A DNA stretch of 63,658 bases from CAZWDL01 sp964632995 (lineage in GTDB: Bacteria; Bacteroidota; Bacteroidia; Chitinophagales; Saprospiraceae): the NCBI GenBank assembly GCA_964632995.1, contig CAZWDL010000030.1, forward strand, positions 1 to 63,658, in the 5' to 3' direction. Below the pieces are notes generated by a model that was not told where the DNA came from, made no database searches, and saw only the letters and a program-made list of their open reading frames with translations. Each line of letters starts with the position of its first letter. The stretch's first letter is position 1. Shown here piece after piece: positions 27,079-35,321 of this stretch. The translations under genes were made by a program, and so were the position numbers.

Positions 27079-27768
27079 ATGTCATTGATCCTGAATATAG
27101 AAACAGCGACAGATATCTGCTCTATCGGCGTGGGAAAAAACGGGCGTTTACTTGCCAAAACGGAGAGTGATAAGCCGTATGAGCACGCTTCGCAGATCAC
27201 ACTGCTGATTGAGGCTTGTTGTCGCCAGGCCGGCGTTACTCTGCCGGAGCTGGATGCCATAGCTGTGAGCAGCGGCCCTGGTTCCTACACTTCTTTGCGG
27301 GTAGGCGCCTCCGTGGCAAAGGGCATTTGCTATACGCTCGATAAGCCCCTCATTGCGGTTAGTACGTTGCGATCACTGGCAATAGCTTCGCATCTGGACA
27401 GTGGTGATGAGTCTTTTCTGTACTGTTCGATGATTGACGCGCGCAGAATGGAGGTATACGCGGCTGTTTATAATCAGCATGGAGAAGAGATCGAATCGCC
27501 CGAAGCTCGTCTGATTGATGAAGCTTCATTTCAGGAATATTTCGAGCTAGGAAAAACCATGGTCTTTTCCGGAAATGGCGCGGCCAAGTGCCGGCCGGTC
27601 ATACAGAGCGATCGCGCGATTTTTCGCAATGAGCTGCACTGCGACGCCGACCACCTGGCGCCCCTGTCGGAAGAGGCTTACCGTAACGGTGATTTTGAAA
27701 ATGTTGCTTACTTCACACCGTTTTACCTGAAACCGCCAAACATTACAAAGCCCAAGCGTGTATTGTAA
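27079..27768 (+). CDS. tsaB: tRNA threonylcarbamoyladenosine (t6A37) biosynthesis protein TsaB
   Basis: TsaB is the scaffold partner of TsaD in making t6A at position 37 of ANN-decoding tRNAs. The 229-residue protein starts SLILNIETATDICSIGVG and has the SGPGSYTSLRVGASVAKG motif and IAVSTLRSLA, the pattern of the TsaB ASKHA fold without the metal-binding His pair of TsaD. I start at ATG 27079, in line with the usual MxxILxIETAT opening; the frame runs eight codons further upstream from a TTG. No other t6A gene lies in the window. Confidence 0.95.
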   Translation: MSLILNIETATDICSIGVGKNGRLLAKTESDKPYEHASQITLLIEACCRQAGVTLPELDAIAVSSGPGSYTSLRVGASVAKGICYTLDKPLIAVSTLRSLAIASHLDSGDESFLYCSMIDARRMEVYAAVYNQHGEEIESPEARLIDEASFQEYFELGKTMVFSGNGAAKCRPVIQSDRAIFRNELHCDADHLAPLSEEAYRNGDFENVAYFTPFYLKPPNITKPKRVL

Positions 27769-27911
27769 TAGGGCTTAGACATATTTCTATATTCGAGATA
27801 TTTTATTATTTTTACCTAGATATCGGATGATTACGCCTTAAAAATTGTTATTATAATAAAATAATGGTATGGTATTTGAAGTTTACTCTACACAACTAAC
27901 ATTCACTTAAT

Positions 27912-27919
27912 TACTTTTG
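27912..27919 (+). promoter_or_regulatory. Possible -7 element of the first ArsR-fold gene (TACTTTTG)
   Basis: TACTTTTG matches TAnnTTTG, 14 bases before the ATG; no TTG stands 20 bases upstream. If used, the leader would be very short. Confidence 0.35.
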
Positions 27920-27933
27920 GAAAATACATAAAT

Positions 27934-28272
27934 ATGAGAAAGCAAAAAAATGAATCTGTAACGCTCAAGAAGGGAAAAGAAGATATCCAGCTGGACTACA
28001 CGGAACTCCGTAAGGCCGTGCTGGTGCTAAGAGCGATTAACCACAAACTGCGTCAACGAATAATTGACCTGCTGGAAGAAAATGAAAGCATGACGGTCAC
28101 TGATATCTATATCAAACTTCGTTTGGAGCAATCCGTTGCTTCTCAACACCTCGCTATTCTGAGAAGAGCCGGTGTTGTAAAAACGGAGCGTCAGGGCAAA
28201 TTCATTCACTACTCGCTTAATAAAGACCGCCTTGAGCAGATTTCTCAGTTAGTTGACGACCTAGCCAGCTGA
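27934..28272 (+). CDS. ArsR-type winged-helix transcriptional regulator (copy 1)
   Basis: A 112-residue winged-helix protein. The core ELRKAVLVLRAINHKLRQRIIDLL leads into TVTDIYIKLRLEQSVASQHLAILRRAG (helix-turn-helix) and the wing KTERQGKFIHYSLN. It is the size of ArsR/SmtB regulators but has no cysteine at all, so the classic thiol metal site is absent. The next gene is a clear paralogue. No metal-resistance, transporter or redox gene is adjacent, so the signal and targets are unknown. The start follows an AT-rich stretch with a TACTTTTG element. Confidence 0.9.
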   Translation: MRKQKNESVTLKKGKEDIQLDYTELRKAVLVLRAINHKLRQRIIDLLEENESMTVTDIYIKLRLEQSVASQHLAILRRAGVVKTERQGKFIHYSLNKDRLEQISQLVDDLAS

Positions 28273-28369
28273 CAAAATTAAGTCGACCTGCGTTTTTATC
28301 AAAATCTCATGCGAATAACCGATAGTTGGCTGTAAACCTACTGATTTACAGGTTCGTCGTGTATCGCAC

Positions 28370-28400
28370 TTTGAAAAAATAAATAAAAAACGCATATTTG
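28370..28400 (+). promoter_or_regulatory. Promoter of the second ArsR-fold gene
   Basis: TTTG at 28370-28373, a 19-base spacer and CATATTTG at 28393-28400 (one mismatch to TAnnTTTG). The ATG is 32 bases downstream. It implies that the second regulator is transcribed on its own as well as, perhaps, from the first gene. Confidence 0.55.
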
Positions 28401-28431
28401 CTTAGGTACATTCACCATTAAATAAACGTCT

Positions 28432-28764
28432 ATGAGAAAGGCTAAAATTAGTATTAACAACGACAAGCTGCAACAGTCAGCAGAGATTCTGCGGGCTTTG
28501 GCACACCCCCTGCGAATGAAAATTTTAGAGTTTATTGACAGAAATGAAGCCATTAATGTCAATAAAATCTACAACACGCTCAACCTCGAGCAATCCATTA
28601 CTTCCCAGCACCTTCGTATCCTGCGCCTTGCTGGCCTGGTGACGACGGAGCGCGATGGTAAATTCATTCACTATAGCATTGATTACGATAAGATGGGAAG
28701 CTCTGTTGAGGCTATCAAGCATTTCCTGGAAGTTTCAGGGAAGGCTAAAGAAAAGAAGAAGTAA
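28432..28764 (+). CDS. ArsR-type winged-helix transcriptional regulator (copy 2)
   Basis: A 110-residue paralogue of the preceding regulator. It shares the helix-turn-helix (NLEQSITSQHLRILRLAGLV) and wing (TTERDGKFIHYSID) and differs mainly at both ends, with a Lys-rich C-terminus (GKAKEKKK). It also lacks cysteine. The AEILRALAHPLRMKILEFI helix fits the ArsR dimer core. The gene has its own promoter and is closed by a very strong two-way hairpin. The two proteins could form a heterodimer or be sequential duplicates; this is inference. Confidence 0.9.
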   Translation: MRKAKISINNDKLQQSAEILRALAHPLRMKILEFIDRNEAINVNKIYNTLNLEQSITSQHLRILRLAGLVTTERDGKFIHYSIDYDKMGSSVEAIKHFLEVSGKAKEKKK

Positions 28765-28790
28765 TTCATACCACAGTTTAAAAGAATGGA

Positions 28791-28827
28791 AAAAAGGGAG
28801 ATGAGCATGCTGCTCATCTCCCTTTTT
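28791..28827. terminator. Two-way terminator with a 17-bp perfect stem
   Basis: AAAAAGGGAGATGAGCA (28791-28807) pairs perfectly with 28811-28827 around a 3-base loop. The A-run and T-run at its ends give a terminator in both directions, between the second ArsR gene and the convergent lspA. Confidence 0.92.
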
Positions 28828-28886
28828 CCGTTTAACCCGGGCATGGAATTCAATTGGCCGGGTTACGTGGATATGGCCGGCACTTG

Positions 28887-29654
28887 TTACTCTTCGCCGG
28901 TAGTACTAGGCGGGGTTTGAGAAAACTCGTCTTTAGCAACAGCTGAAGAATCATCGGGCGCAGCCGTGCGGGGGTAAAACTCCTCCTGCTCATTTATCTG
29001 GGCTACCGCTGTGCCAGTTTCTGCTGCCGGCTGCTCTTCGGCAGAAGTGGTGAAAAAGCTGCGCTGAAATAGTAAAATATTAATCACCCCCAGTGATATT
29101 GAAAGATCGGCAATGTTAAAGATGGGTTTGAAAAAAAGGAAGGATTCTCCACCCCAGAAGGGCAGCCACTTGGGAAAGGTGCCGCTCAGAATGGGGAAAT
29201 ACAGCATATCTACGACCCGCCCGTGCAGGAAGCTTGCGTAGCCTCCTTCGGCAGGAAAGAGCGTTGCCAACCCGCCATGGTAAGAAGATTCGCTGAAGAT
29301 CAGTCCGTAGAAGGCGCTGTCGATAATGTTGCCCAGGGCGCCGGCCAGAATTAAGGCAAAGCTGACGAGCAGGCCATAGGAGAGCTTGGAACGTATCAGC
29401 TGCCGCAAATAGTAAATGAGGAAGCCTACGGCAAAAATGCGGAACAGGCTGAGGGTCAGTTTGCCATAACTACCTCCAAGTTCGATGCCGAAAGCCATGC
29501 CGGGATTTTCGACGAAATGAATAGTCGCCCAGTTCAGGCCGAAAAGATGAATCTCTTCATTATACTCCATGTGGGTCTTCACCCAGATTTTCAGCACCTG
29601 ATCTACGAGCAGCACAAAGAGTATGATGAGTATTACTAATGTGGAGCGTTTCAA
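28887..29654 (-). CDS. lspA: Lipoprotein signal peptidase (signal peptidase II)
   Basis: LspA cleaves the signal peptide from prolipoproteins in the inner membrane. The 255-residue protein keeps the family features: LVDQVLKIWVK at residues about 15-25, HFVENPGMAFG at 45-55, GNIIDS with Asp111 and FNIADLSISLG with Asp182 as the likely aspartate pair, and four membrane helices. The C-terminus has an extra Glu/Ala/Ser-rich tail of about 45 residues. The VVDMLYFP motif with an insertion before it is as I recall for Bacteroidota LspA. The DksA-like gene lies upstream on the same strand; a terminator-like hairpin sits between them. Confidence 0.94.
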   Translation of the reverse strand: MKRSTLVILIILFVLLVDQVLKIWVKTHMEYNEEIHLFGLNWATIHFVENPGMAFGIELGGSYGKLTLSLFRIFAVGFLIYYLRQLIRSKLSYGLLVSFALILAGALGNIIDSAFYGLIFSESSYHGGLATLFPAEGGYASFLHGRVVDMLYFPILSGTFPKWLPFWGGESFLFFKPIFNIADLSISLGVINILLFQRSFFTTSAEEQPAAETGTAVAQINEQEEFYPRTAAPDDSSAVAKDEFSQTPPSTTGEE

Positions 29655-29796
29655 CGGTTCGGTTGATTTTCGATTTTCTGTATCCCCAGGACACGAATAA
29701 TTGTCATGTTTAATAACATCGTCCGGTACAAACTGGTTGACGATTTCCGCCGGGTTTGCCCAAAAATAGAAGTGGCTTCAAGCCGCTCGAGGTCCA

Positions 29797-29843
29797 AAAA
29801 ATAATGATTCCCCCGCGAGTGAAGCGATGTAATCATTATTTTT
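29797..29843 (-). terminator. Terminator-like hairpin between the DksA-like gene and lspA
   Basis: A perfect 13-bp AT-rich stem (29797-29809 with 29831-29843) closes a 21-base loop. On the reverse strand it lies 17 bases after the DksA-like stop and its 3' arm ends in a run of T. It may reduce read-through into lspA rather than block it. Confidence 0.6.
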
Positions 29844-29859
29844 CGGCTTTTTTCCCGGG

Positions 29860-30237
29860 TTACTTCTTCCTGTTCTGCTTTGCCTCGATGCTTAGCGTAG
29901 CATGGGGCACTGCGCGCAGGCGCTCTTTGGAAATCAGTTTGCCGGTAATACGGCAAACACCATATGCCTTGTTCTGTATTCGGATCAGGGCATTTTCGAG
30001 GTGCTGGATATGCTTTTTTTGACGCGCTGCCATACTGGATAGCCGTTCATTTTCGGCAGTGCCGATGCCGTCGTCCAATCCTTTAATTTTGGAGTCCGGG
30101 TTATCAGCCATATCAGAGAGCTGCTTCTGGTAGAAATCCAATTGTTCCTTCGCTCTTTTCAGCTTTTTCTCAATCAGGTCTTTGAACTCTTCCAGTTCTT
30201 CGTCGCTGTAACGGGTTTTTCTATCGATATCACTCAT
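29860..30237 (-). CDS. TraR/DksA-family protein
   Basis: A 125-residue protein with a long N-terminal coiled coil (about residues 10-85) and a C-terminal zinc-finger-like globule. DksA proteins enter the secondary channel of RNA polymerase and, with ppGpp, adjust rRNA and stress transcription. The four-Cys zinc site is reduced: GVCRITGKLI keeps one Cys and the second pair is PHAT. This reduced form is common in Bacteroidota as I remember it. Placement just upstream of lspA is also typical. A TAATTTTG -7 element is present 77 bases upstream of the start. Confidence 0.88.
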   Translation of the reverse strand: MSDIDRKTRYSDEELEEFKDLIEKKLKRAKEQLDFYQKQLSDMADNPDSKIKGLDDGIGTAENERLSSMAARQKKHIQHLENALIRIQNKAYGVCRITGKLISKERLRAVPHATLSIEAKQNRKK

Positions 30238-30313
30238 AAATAGGCAGGTTTTACTCGAATGGGATCCAGTATGCTGGTATCACCAAATTTTTTATCACGA
30301 CTAAACTTCGCCG

Positions 30314-30321
30314 CAAAATTA
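30314..30321 (-). promoter_or_regulatory. Possible -7 element of the DksA-like gene (TAATTTTG)
   Basis: On the reverse strand TAATTTTG fits TAnnTTTG exactly, 77 bases before the ATG. The -33 position reads TTT instead of TTG, so it is a partial match. Confidence 0.4.
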
Positions 30322-30443
30322 ATAATTATTCGAGTCTGGGAAAATAATTACTATGTGAATTGCAAGACAAATATGCTTTGCTTTTATTTTGACTTTGGCT
30401 TCCTGCTATAACAGCTGCCAAAAGAAATGATTCCCAAGGTGCG

Positions 30444-33056
30444 CTATTTTCCGGAGGTGCCGCTGTGGCCTTCGATTTCAAAATCCAGAAATTCCTCTTC
30501 GGTATCGGCGTTCTCTATATCCTGCCATAGATCAGGTTCGTCGATCAGCTCCATGGAACCGAAAGCATTTTCCAGTGCGATTTGGATATCGCGTTTGCGC
30601 TGCTGGCTCCGTTCAAAATCGGCCTTGACCTGCCGTTTAGCTGTTTCAAAATCGTAATCTTCCATATTCCCGTAGATGACGTAGTGCAGGTTGAAGAATC
30701 CCTGCCGCTTTGCCGGCTTTGGGCTTAGGCTGGGGTCATAGCTCTTGAAGCGGTTCATCAGAACCTGTCCGGCATTGACTTTCAGGTTGTACCGGAACTG
30801 ATTATTAAAATGATGCTCTCCGCTTACGGTCAGGTTGATTGCATTGCTCTGAATGAACATGACGGGAATAAAAAGTGTGCTGTTGCGTACTTCCAGGAAG
30901 TTTTTCATGTTGACGAACTGAATGTTCTCCAGATCTTTGATTTTCACAAAGGTAGAAAAGCTTTCCAGCAGCTGGAAATCCTGCAGCAGTCCTTCATTGA
31001 TACCTATTCCGGCGAGAACGTGGAGCCGCTCGTCGAGAAAATTCCCCTGACTGTCCCAGAAGGCGTCGATCACCATTTTGGTGTTCAACCGGCCTTTTAC
31101 ATTTTCATTGGTGAGCACGTTCTGCCCGAAATTATTGGTCTGGCGGAAAAATGTTTCGACGTCGATCTGTTCACAGATTAGTTTGGCTTCCAGGCGGGGC
31201 TGCTGCTCGAAAAAGAGGCGGCCGTTGAGTTGAACGACACCCTCCATGGCATTGGTGCTGCCTCGTATGAGAAGTTCATTATTATCGAATTTCAGTTGGC
31301 CGCTGAATGCTTCTCCGTCTATCTTATGGTAATTGAAGCGGTCGACATGGGCATCAAAGGTGCCCTTTAAGTAGCTGCTCAGACGCTCGCGCGTTTCGAT
31401 CTGAACGCTTTTGATAGAGTCGACTTCCTGTTGAGAACTGGCTTCTTCTTTTTTTTCTGCGTAGGGAGAGAGGGCCATCAGTTCGTCAATATCCAGTTCC
31501 TCGGCCTGCAATTCGGCGGCGAATTCCAATTCTGCCCGCTGCGTATTAGCTGAATCGGCGAAGAGTACGGGTATGATGTTAAAAGCCGATCCGTTGAATC
31601 GCATCTCGCTGCCGGGGCCTTCGAGTTTAAGCTCCTGAATGCTCAATTGATTTCCCTGTAGCAGCAGGGTTCCCCGGTCTATGGTCAACTTTTTATTTCC
31701 GATGAGCAAGCCGGCGTCGTCGAAGGTGAGTTGGCCGCCGGCTTCTACCCGGCTGATCCGGCTGGTGTTGATCATATCTTTATATCGGCCGCGCAGTTTA
31801 AGTTGCTGGATTTCAATTTCTCCAACTCCGCCCCTGATGCGGGAGTTTTCCATTGCTTCAGCCAGGAATTTATAAACGCCGTCGACGGGCACCACCCCGT
31901 CGAGTAGAAAGTCGAAGTAGGGATCATCCAGGTTCTCGACCTGCATTTGCAGCTCTATGAGTTCCCGGTTGAAGTAGCCTTTGAAATTTTCTACGCGGAA
32001 AACGGAACTTTTGTTATTCTGGTTCTTCCCATTACTGAAAGAGGCTTCAAAGGAGACGTCTTTCAGGTCATTGGTAAGCCGGGGGCTTTTCAGGCGGCCA
32101 TTCTCCAGTTTGAGCTCGGCCCGGATTTCGGGATTCGATCTCCGGCCGGTTTTTCCCTGGACAGTGGTGGTGAACACAAAGTTTCCACTGCTGGAAAAAT
32201 CGTTTAGGTAGGCCAGGTATTCCTGTGGCAGGAGCTGAATAACGCCTTCCAGGTTGCCGTCCTCACTACTGAGGGAGAGATCGTAGTAGGTATCCTCATC
32301 CTGTTCCTCTATGCTGCCGCTGACCTCAAATTCGTTGGAGCCGATGGCCAGCGAAACCTCCTGAAAGCGGTAGTTCCCTTCCTCCAGGTTGACCTCGATA
32401 TCGGCGTCATACTTCAGCTGCTTATTGGCCAAATAGCGAATACCATCGAATTCGGCGAAGCCGGAATGCAGGCTTGCCTTACTATATAGCCTGAAAGCCT
32501 GACTGGAAAATTTTCCGGAGAATGTGGCTTCCTGAATGGAGGACAATATTTCCTGGCGCTCGCCCTCGTCCACGTAGATCAGCTCAATGTCCTTTAAACG
32601 CGCCGACTCCAGCGAGACGGCGATGCCGTCGCCGTCGCTTTCCGGCTCCGCCTCTTCTGCTTTTTTGAATACCTCGTAATTCGTGTTGCCCCGGCGGTCG
32701 ACGTGAATGTTCAGTGCGCCGTCACTGACCACAACGGATTTCACCTTGTATTCGGAACTCAGAAAGCTGAGCAAGCCGAGATTGAATGCCAGGCGGTCGG
32801 CTTCCAGAAGTACGCCATCCCGGGTGTCCATGAGTACGATACCTCGCAAGTTGGCCGCCACATTGGGAAACGTGGAAAGGACCGTCATGTCGAAACTTTC
32901 TACGGTGAGCTCGGTTTGAAGCTGATCGTTTAGAGAGGAGAGAATGCGCCGGCCGATCTGCTTTTCAAAAAGGGTAGCCGTGATCACTGCGGCGAGTAGT
33001 AGCACCACGATGAAAATAAGAGCAGCGATGGCAAGGCGTTTGAAGATCCGTTTCAT
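30444..33056 (-). CDS. AsmA-like envelope protein
   Basis: An 870-residue protein with one N-terminal membrane helix (IAALIFIVVLLLAAVITATLF) followed by a long periplasmic region rich in amphipathic beta strands. The opening KRIFKRLAIAALIF and the next segment, QLQTELTVESFDMTVLSTFPNVAANLRGI, match the AsmA N-terminal domain, and the C-terminal region contains the second AsmA-like part. AsmA/TamB/YhdP-type proteins are thought to carry phospholipids between membranes. The C-terminal tail is acidic. I chose ATG 33056 (MKRIFK); an ATG at 33068 would add MLLP. It is transcribed alone. Confidence 0.85.
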   Translation of the reverse strand: MKRIFKRLAIAALIFIVVLLLAAVITATLFEKQIGRRILSSLNDQLQTELTVESFDMTVLSTFPNVAANLRGIVLMDTRDGVLLEADRLAFNLGLLSFLSSEYKVKSVVVSDGALNIHVDRRGNTNYEVFKKAEEAEPESDGDGIAVSLESARLKDIELIYVDEGERQEILSSIQEATFSGKFSSQAFRLYSKASLHSGFAEFDGIRYLANKQLKYDADIEVNLEEGNYRFQEVSLAIGSNEFEVSGSIEEQDEDTYYDLSLSSEDGNLEGVIQLLPQEYLAYLNDFSSSGNFVFTTTVQGKTGRRSNPEIRAELKLENGRLKSPRLTNDLKDVSFEASFSNGKNQNNKSSVFRVENFKGYFNRELIELQMQVENLDDPYFDFLLDGVVPVDGVYKFLAEAMENSRIRGGVGEIEIQQLKLRGRYKDMINTSRISRVEAGGQLTFDDAGLLIGNKKLTIDRGTLLLQGNQLSIQELKLEGPGSEMRFNGSAFNIIPVLFADSANTQRAELEFAAELQAEELDIDELMALSPYAEKKEEASSQQEVDSIKSVQIETRERLSSYLKGTFDAHVDRFNYHKIDGEAFSGQLKFDNNELLIRGSTNAMEGVVQLNGRLFFEQQPRLEAKLICEQIDVETFFRQTNNFGQNVLTNENVKGRLNTKMVIDAFWDSQGNFLDERLHVLAGIGINEGLLQDFQLLESFSTFVKIKDLENIQFVNMKNFLEVRNSTLFIPVMFIQSNAINLTVSGEHHFNNQFRYNLKVNAGQVLMNRFKSYDPSLSPKPAKRQGFFNLHYVIYGNMEDYDFETAKRQVKADFERSQQRKRDIQIALENAFGSMELIDEPDLWQDIENADTEEEFLDFEIEGHSGTSGK

Positions 33057-33237
33057 TGGTAACAGCATTAGCGAACAAGTGCAAAATCATTTTGTATAAC
33101 GCATTTCGCACTGTACAAGGTTCTTTTCAATGAAACGAATTATAGGAGGGCAAAATTTTTCTTAAGGCCGCTCACTTTGTCTTTTCCACAATTTTTGGAC
33201 GAAACGGCAATGTGCGGGCTAAAGCTCTGGCCTTTTA

Positions 33238-33567
33238 TCAGTCGAGCTCTTCAATAACGGCGGAGAGGCCACGGTCAATAAGCGCGTCTTTTTTAGGTTT
33301 CAAAACATTTTTGGGCGCTGTTTTGACAGTGGCCTTACCTTTAAAGTGGATGATCAGCGCGAGTTGTTCGGCCTGTGCCTGGGGGTGACTCAGCACTTCC
33401 ATAAAACACTCGATTACCCAGTCGAAAGTATTGTGATCGTCATTGTAGACAATGAGTTGAGCCCCCTCGCCAGTATCTGAATCCGAAATTTCTTCGTCTA
33501 TCAAAACTTCTTCTTCGACTTCCTCTGCGGCCAGCACTTCTGTAGATGTTTGGTAGCGGTAAATCAT
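33238..33567 (-). CDS. clpS: ATP-dependent Clp protease adaptor ClpS
   Basis: ClpS delivers N-degron substrates to ClpAP or ClpCP. The 109-residue protein has an acidic, flexible N-terminus (about 1-35) then the fold LIVYNDDHNTFDWVIECFMEVL, where the NDDxxT/F pattern forms part of the N-degron pocket, and HFKGKATVKTAPKN. The histidine-rich region of E. coli ClpS is partly altered, which is usual in Bacteroidota. It lies 55 bases after the peroxiredoxin gene and may share its transcript. Confidence 0.92.
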   Translation of the reverse strand: MIYRYQTSTEVLAAEEVEEEVLIDEEISDSDTGEGAQLIVYNDDHNTFDWVIECFMEVLSHPQAQAEQLALIIHFKGKATVKTAPKNVLKPKKDALIDRGLSAVIEELD

Positions 33568-33622
33568 TTCTCGGATTTTTATGATGAAAGGCAGAAACGC
33601 TTCAGGCTTCTTTTTCGAATAA

Positions 33623-34093
33623 CTAATTTAATCTGGTTAAGGTTTCCTTGATGGCGCTAAAATCAGGCAGATCGCCGGCGCTTTCCAGTACTTCGGCATA
33701 TTGCACTACGCCTTCCTGATCGATGACGAAGGCCGAACGCTTGGAAACGCCCTGCAAACCAAAAACGAAGTTTTCGTATATAGCGTCATAGGCGCGTGAT
33801 GCTTCTTTGTTAAAATCGGAGAGCAGTGGAAAATTGAGTTCCTGTTCCGATTTAAATTTATCCAGCGTAAACGGAGAATCGACGGATACCCCAAGTACCC
33901 TGGCGTTGAGACGCTCATAGGTCTTCATGTTGTCACGCATGGTGCACAACTCTTCTGTGCATACGCTGGTAAAGGCCATTGGGAAAAATAAAAGAACGAC
34001 ATTTTGGCCTTTAAAGTCATTAAGTGAAACCTCTTTTTTGTCGGAACTTACCAGCGTGAAAGAGGGTGCTTTGTCACCTGTTTTTACAGACAT
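33623..34093 (-). CDS. Peroxiredoxin (AhpE/Bcp-like)
   Basis: A 156-residue thiol peroxidase of the AhpC/TSA superfamily, reducing hydrogen peroxide and organic peroxides in the cytoplasm. The active site is FPMAFTSVCTEELCTMRD, where the first Cys is the peroxidatic residue (PxxxTxxC pattern); the second Cys five residues later could be the resolving one. Other landmarks are GDKAPSFTLVSSDKKEVSL and SKRSAFVIDQEGVVQY. The FPMAFTSVCTEELC form is closer to AhpE than to 2-Cys AhpC. It sits upstream of clpS on the same strand. Confidence 0.93.
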   Translation of the reverse strand: MSVKTGDKAPSFTLVSSDKKEVSLNDFKGQNVVLLFFPMAFTSVCTEELCTMRDNMKTYERLNARVLGVSVDSPFTLDKFKSEQELNFPLLSDFNKEASRAYDAIYENFVFGLQGVSKRSAFVIDQEGVVQYAEVLESAGDLPDFSAIKETLTRLN

Positions 34094-34243
34094 AGGAATG
34101 GAAATTGATTTTGTTTATTAACATAGTTTTTAACGAAACATAAATAATAGGGACAAAGCTTTTGTTCACGAACTTTTCACAAAGATAGGGAAACTACCTT
34201 TAAATTTTGTTGTTTAGCCGGTTCTTAAGGAATACTGAAATAT

Positions 34244-35131
34244 ATGGATCCGGTAAGAAAAGCCTATCTTGAGTTGCACATCGCAGTGTTATTGTTCGGC
34301 ATCACGGCGATACTGGGTGACCTCATTTTATTGCCTGCGCTGATTATCACCTGGTGGCGGGTTTTGCTGACGAGTGTCAGCTTGCTCTTTATAATCCGGG
34401 TGCGGCGTATATTCCGGGAAATGCCCTGGCAAAAAGTTGTCCGTTTTATGGGCATAGGGGTATTGGTTAGCTTACACTGGCTGACTTTTTACGGAGCGAT
34501 TAAGTTATCAAACGCTTCAATTACATTGACGGCTTTGGCAACCGCTTCTTTTTTTACTTCCCTGATCGAACCGCTCATCACCCGGCAGCGCGTTAAGGTC
34601 TATGAAATCAGCCTGGGCATCATCATCCTTCCCGGGATGATATTGGTAGCCAGAAACACCGAGCTGTCGATGCTCAATGGCCTGTGGGTGGGATTACTTT
34701 CGGCGCTTCTGGCCGCTACCTTTACCGCGCTCAACAAGAAGTTCATCGGCGAGGCCGATGAGAAAGATATTACTTTCCTGGAACTGGGCAGTGCTTTTTT
34801 GTTTCTCAGTATGGTGATTCCCTTTGTTGCTTACTTCTCGGCGGAACCCCTGCAAGTGTGGCCACAACGGGGCCTCGACTGGATTTATCTGCTCGTACTT
34901 GCCTTGCTTTGCACCACCCTGGCTTATGTGCTCGCGCTGCGCTCGCTACAGCAGCTGTCGGCATTCGCTTCAACCCTGACGGTCAACCTGGAACCGGTTT
35001 ATGGTATTATCCTTGCCTGGCTGCTGCTCAACGACAACGAAGAGGTATCGGGCGGTTTTTACCTGGGGGTGCTGATTATTCTGACAGCGGTTTTCAGCTA
35101 TCCTTTACTGAGGAGAAGGTATGGAAGCTGA
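34244..35131 (+). CDS. EamA/DMT-family transporter
   Basis: A 295-residue inner-membrane protein with about ten hydrophobic helices in two EamA halves (about 8-145 and 155-290). SNASITLTALATASFFTSLIEPLI closes the first half; the second half includes FASTLTVNLEPVYGIILAWLLLN, the usual conserved stretch before the last helices. The family exports amino acids, nucleotide sugars or other small metabolites; the substrate cannot be told. It is a single gene, converging with ftsH across a long hairpin. Confidence 0.9.
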   Translation: MDPVRKAYLELHIAVLLFGITAILGDLILLPALIITWWRVLLTSVSLLFIIRVRRIFREMPWQKVVRFMGIGVLVSLHWLTFYGAIKLSNASITLTALATASFFTSLIEPLITRQRVKVYEISLGIIILPGMILVARNTELSMLNGLWVGLLSALLAATFTALNKKFIGEADEKDITFLELGSAFLFLSMVIPFVAYFSAEPLQVWPQRGLDWIYLLVLALLCTTLAYVLALRSLQQLSAFASTLTVNLEPVYGIILAWLLLNDNEEVSGGFYLGVLIILTAVFSYPLLRRRYGS

Positions 35132-35256
35132 GATGCTGCGTTGAATGGATCTTGATGTAACTCCTGACTGTAATCGACGAGGAGGCCAGCGTTCTACAAT
35201 CAATTTGCGTCGAAGAATAACGATATATACTGACACTCGGAACAGGCCCCAAAACA

Positions 35257-35297
35257 AATGGCGGGGATTTCGCACTTAGTGCGAAATCCCCGCCATT
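35257..35297 (-). terminator. 19-bp perfect hairpin, probably terminating ftsH
   Basis: Bases 35257-35275 pair perfectly with 35279-35297 around TTA. On the reverse strand it lies 25 bases after the ftsH stop and is followed by TTTGTTTT, fitting termination of ftsH. It would also stop the DMT gene coming the other way, although without a T-run on that side. Confidence 0.8.
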
Positions 35298-35321
35298 CAG
35301 TATGTATTTCCAAGATATTTT

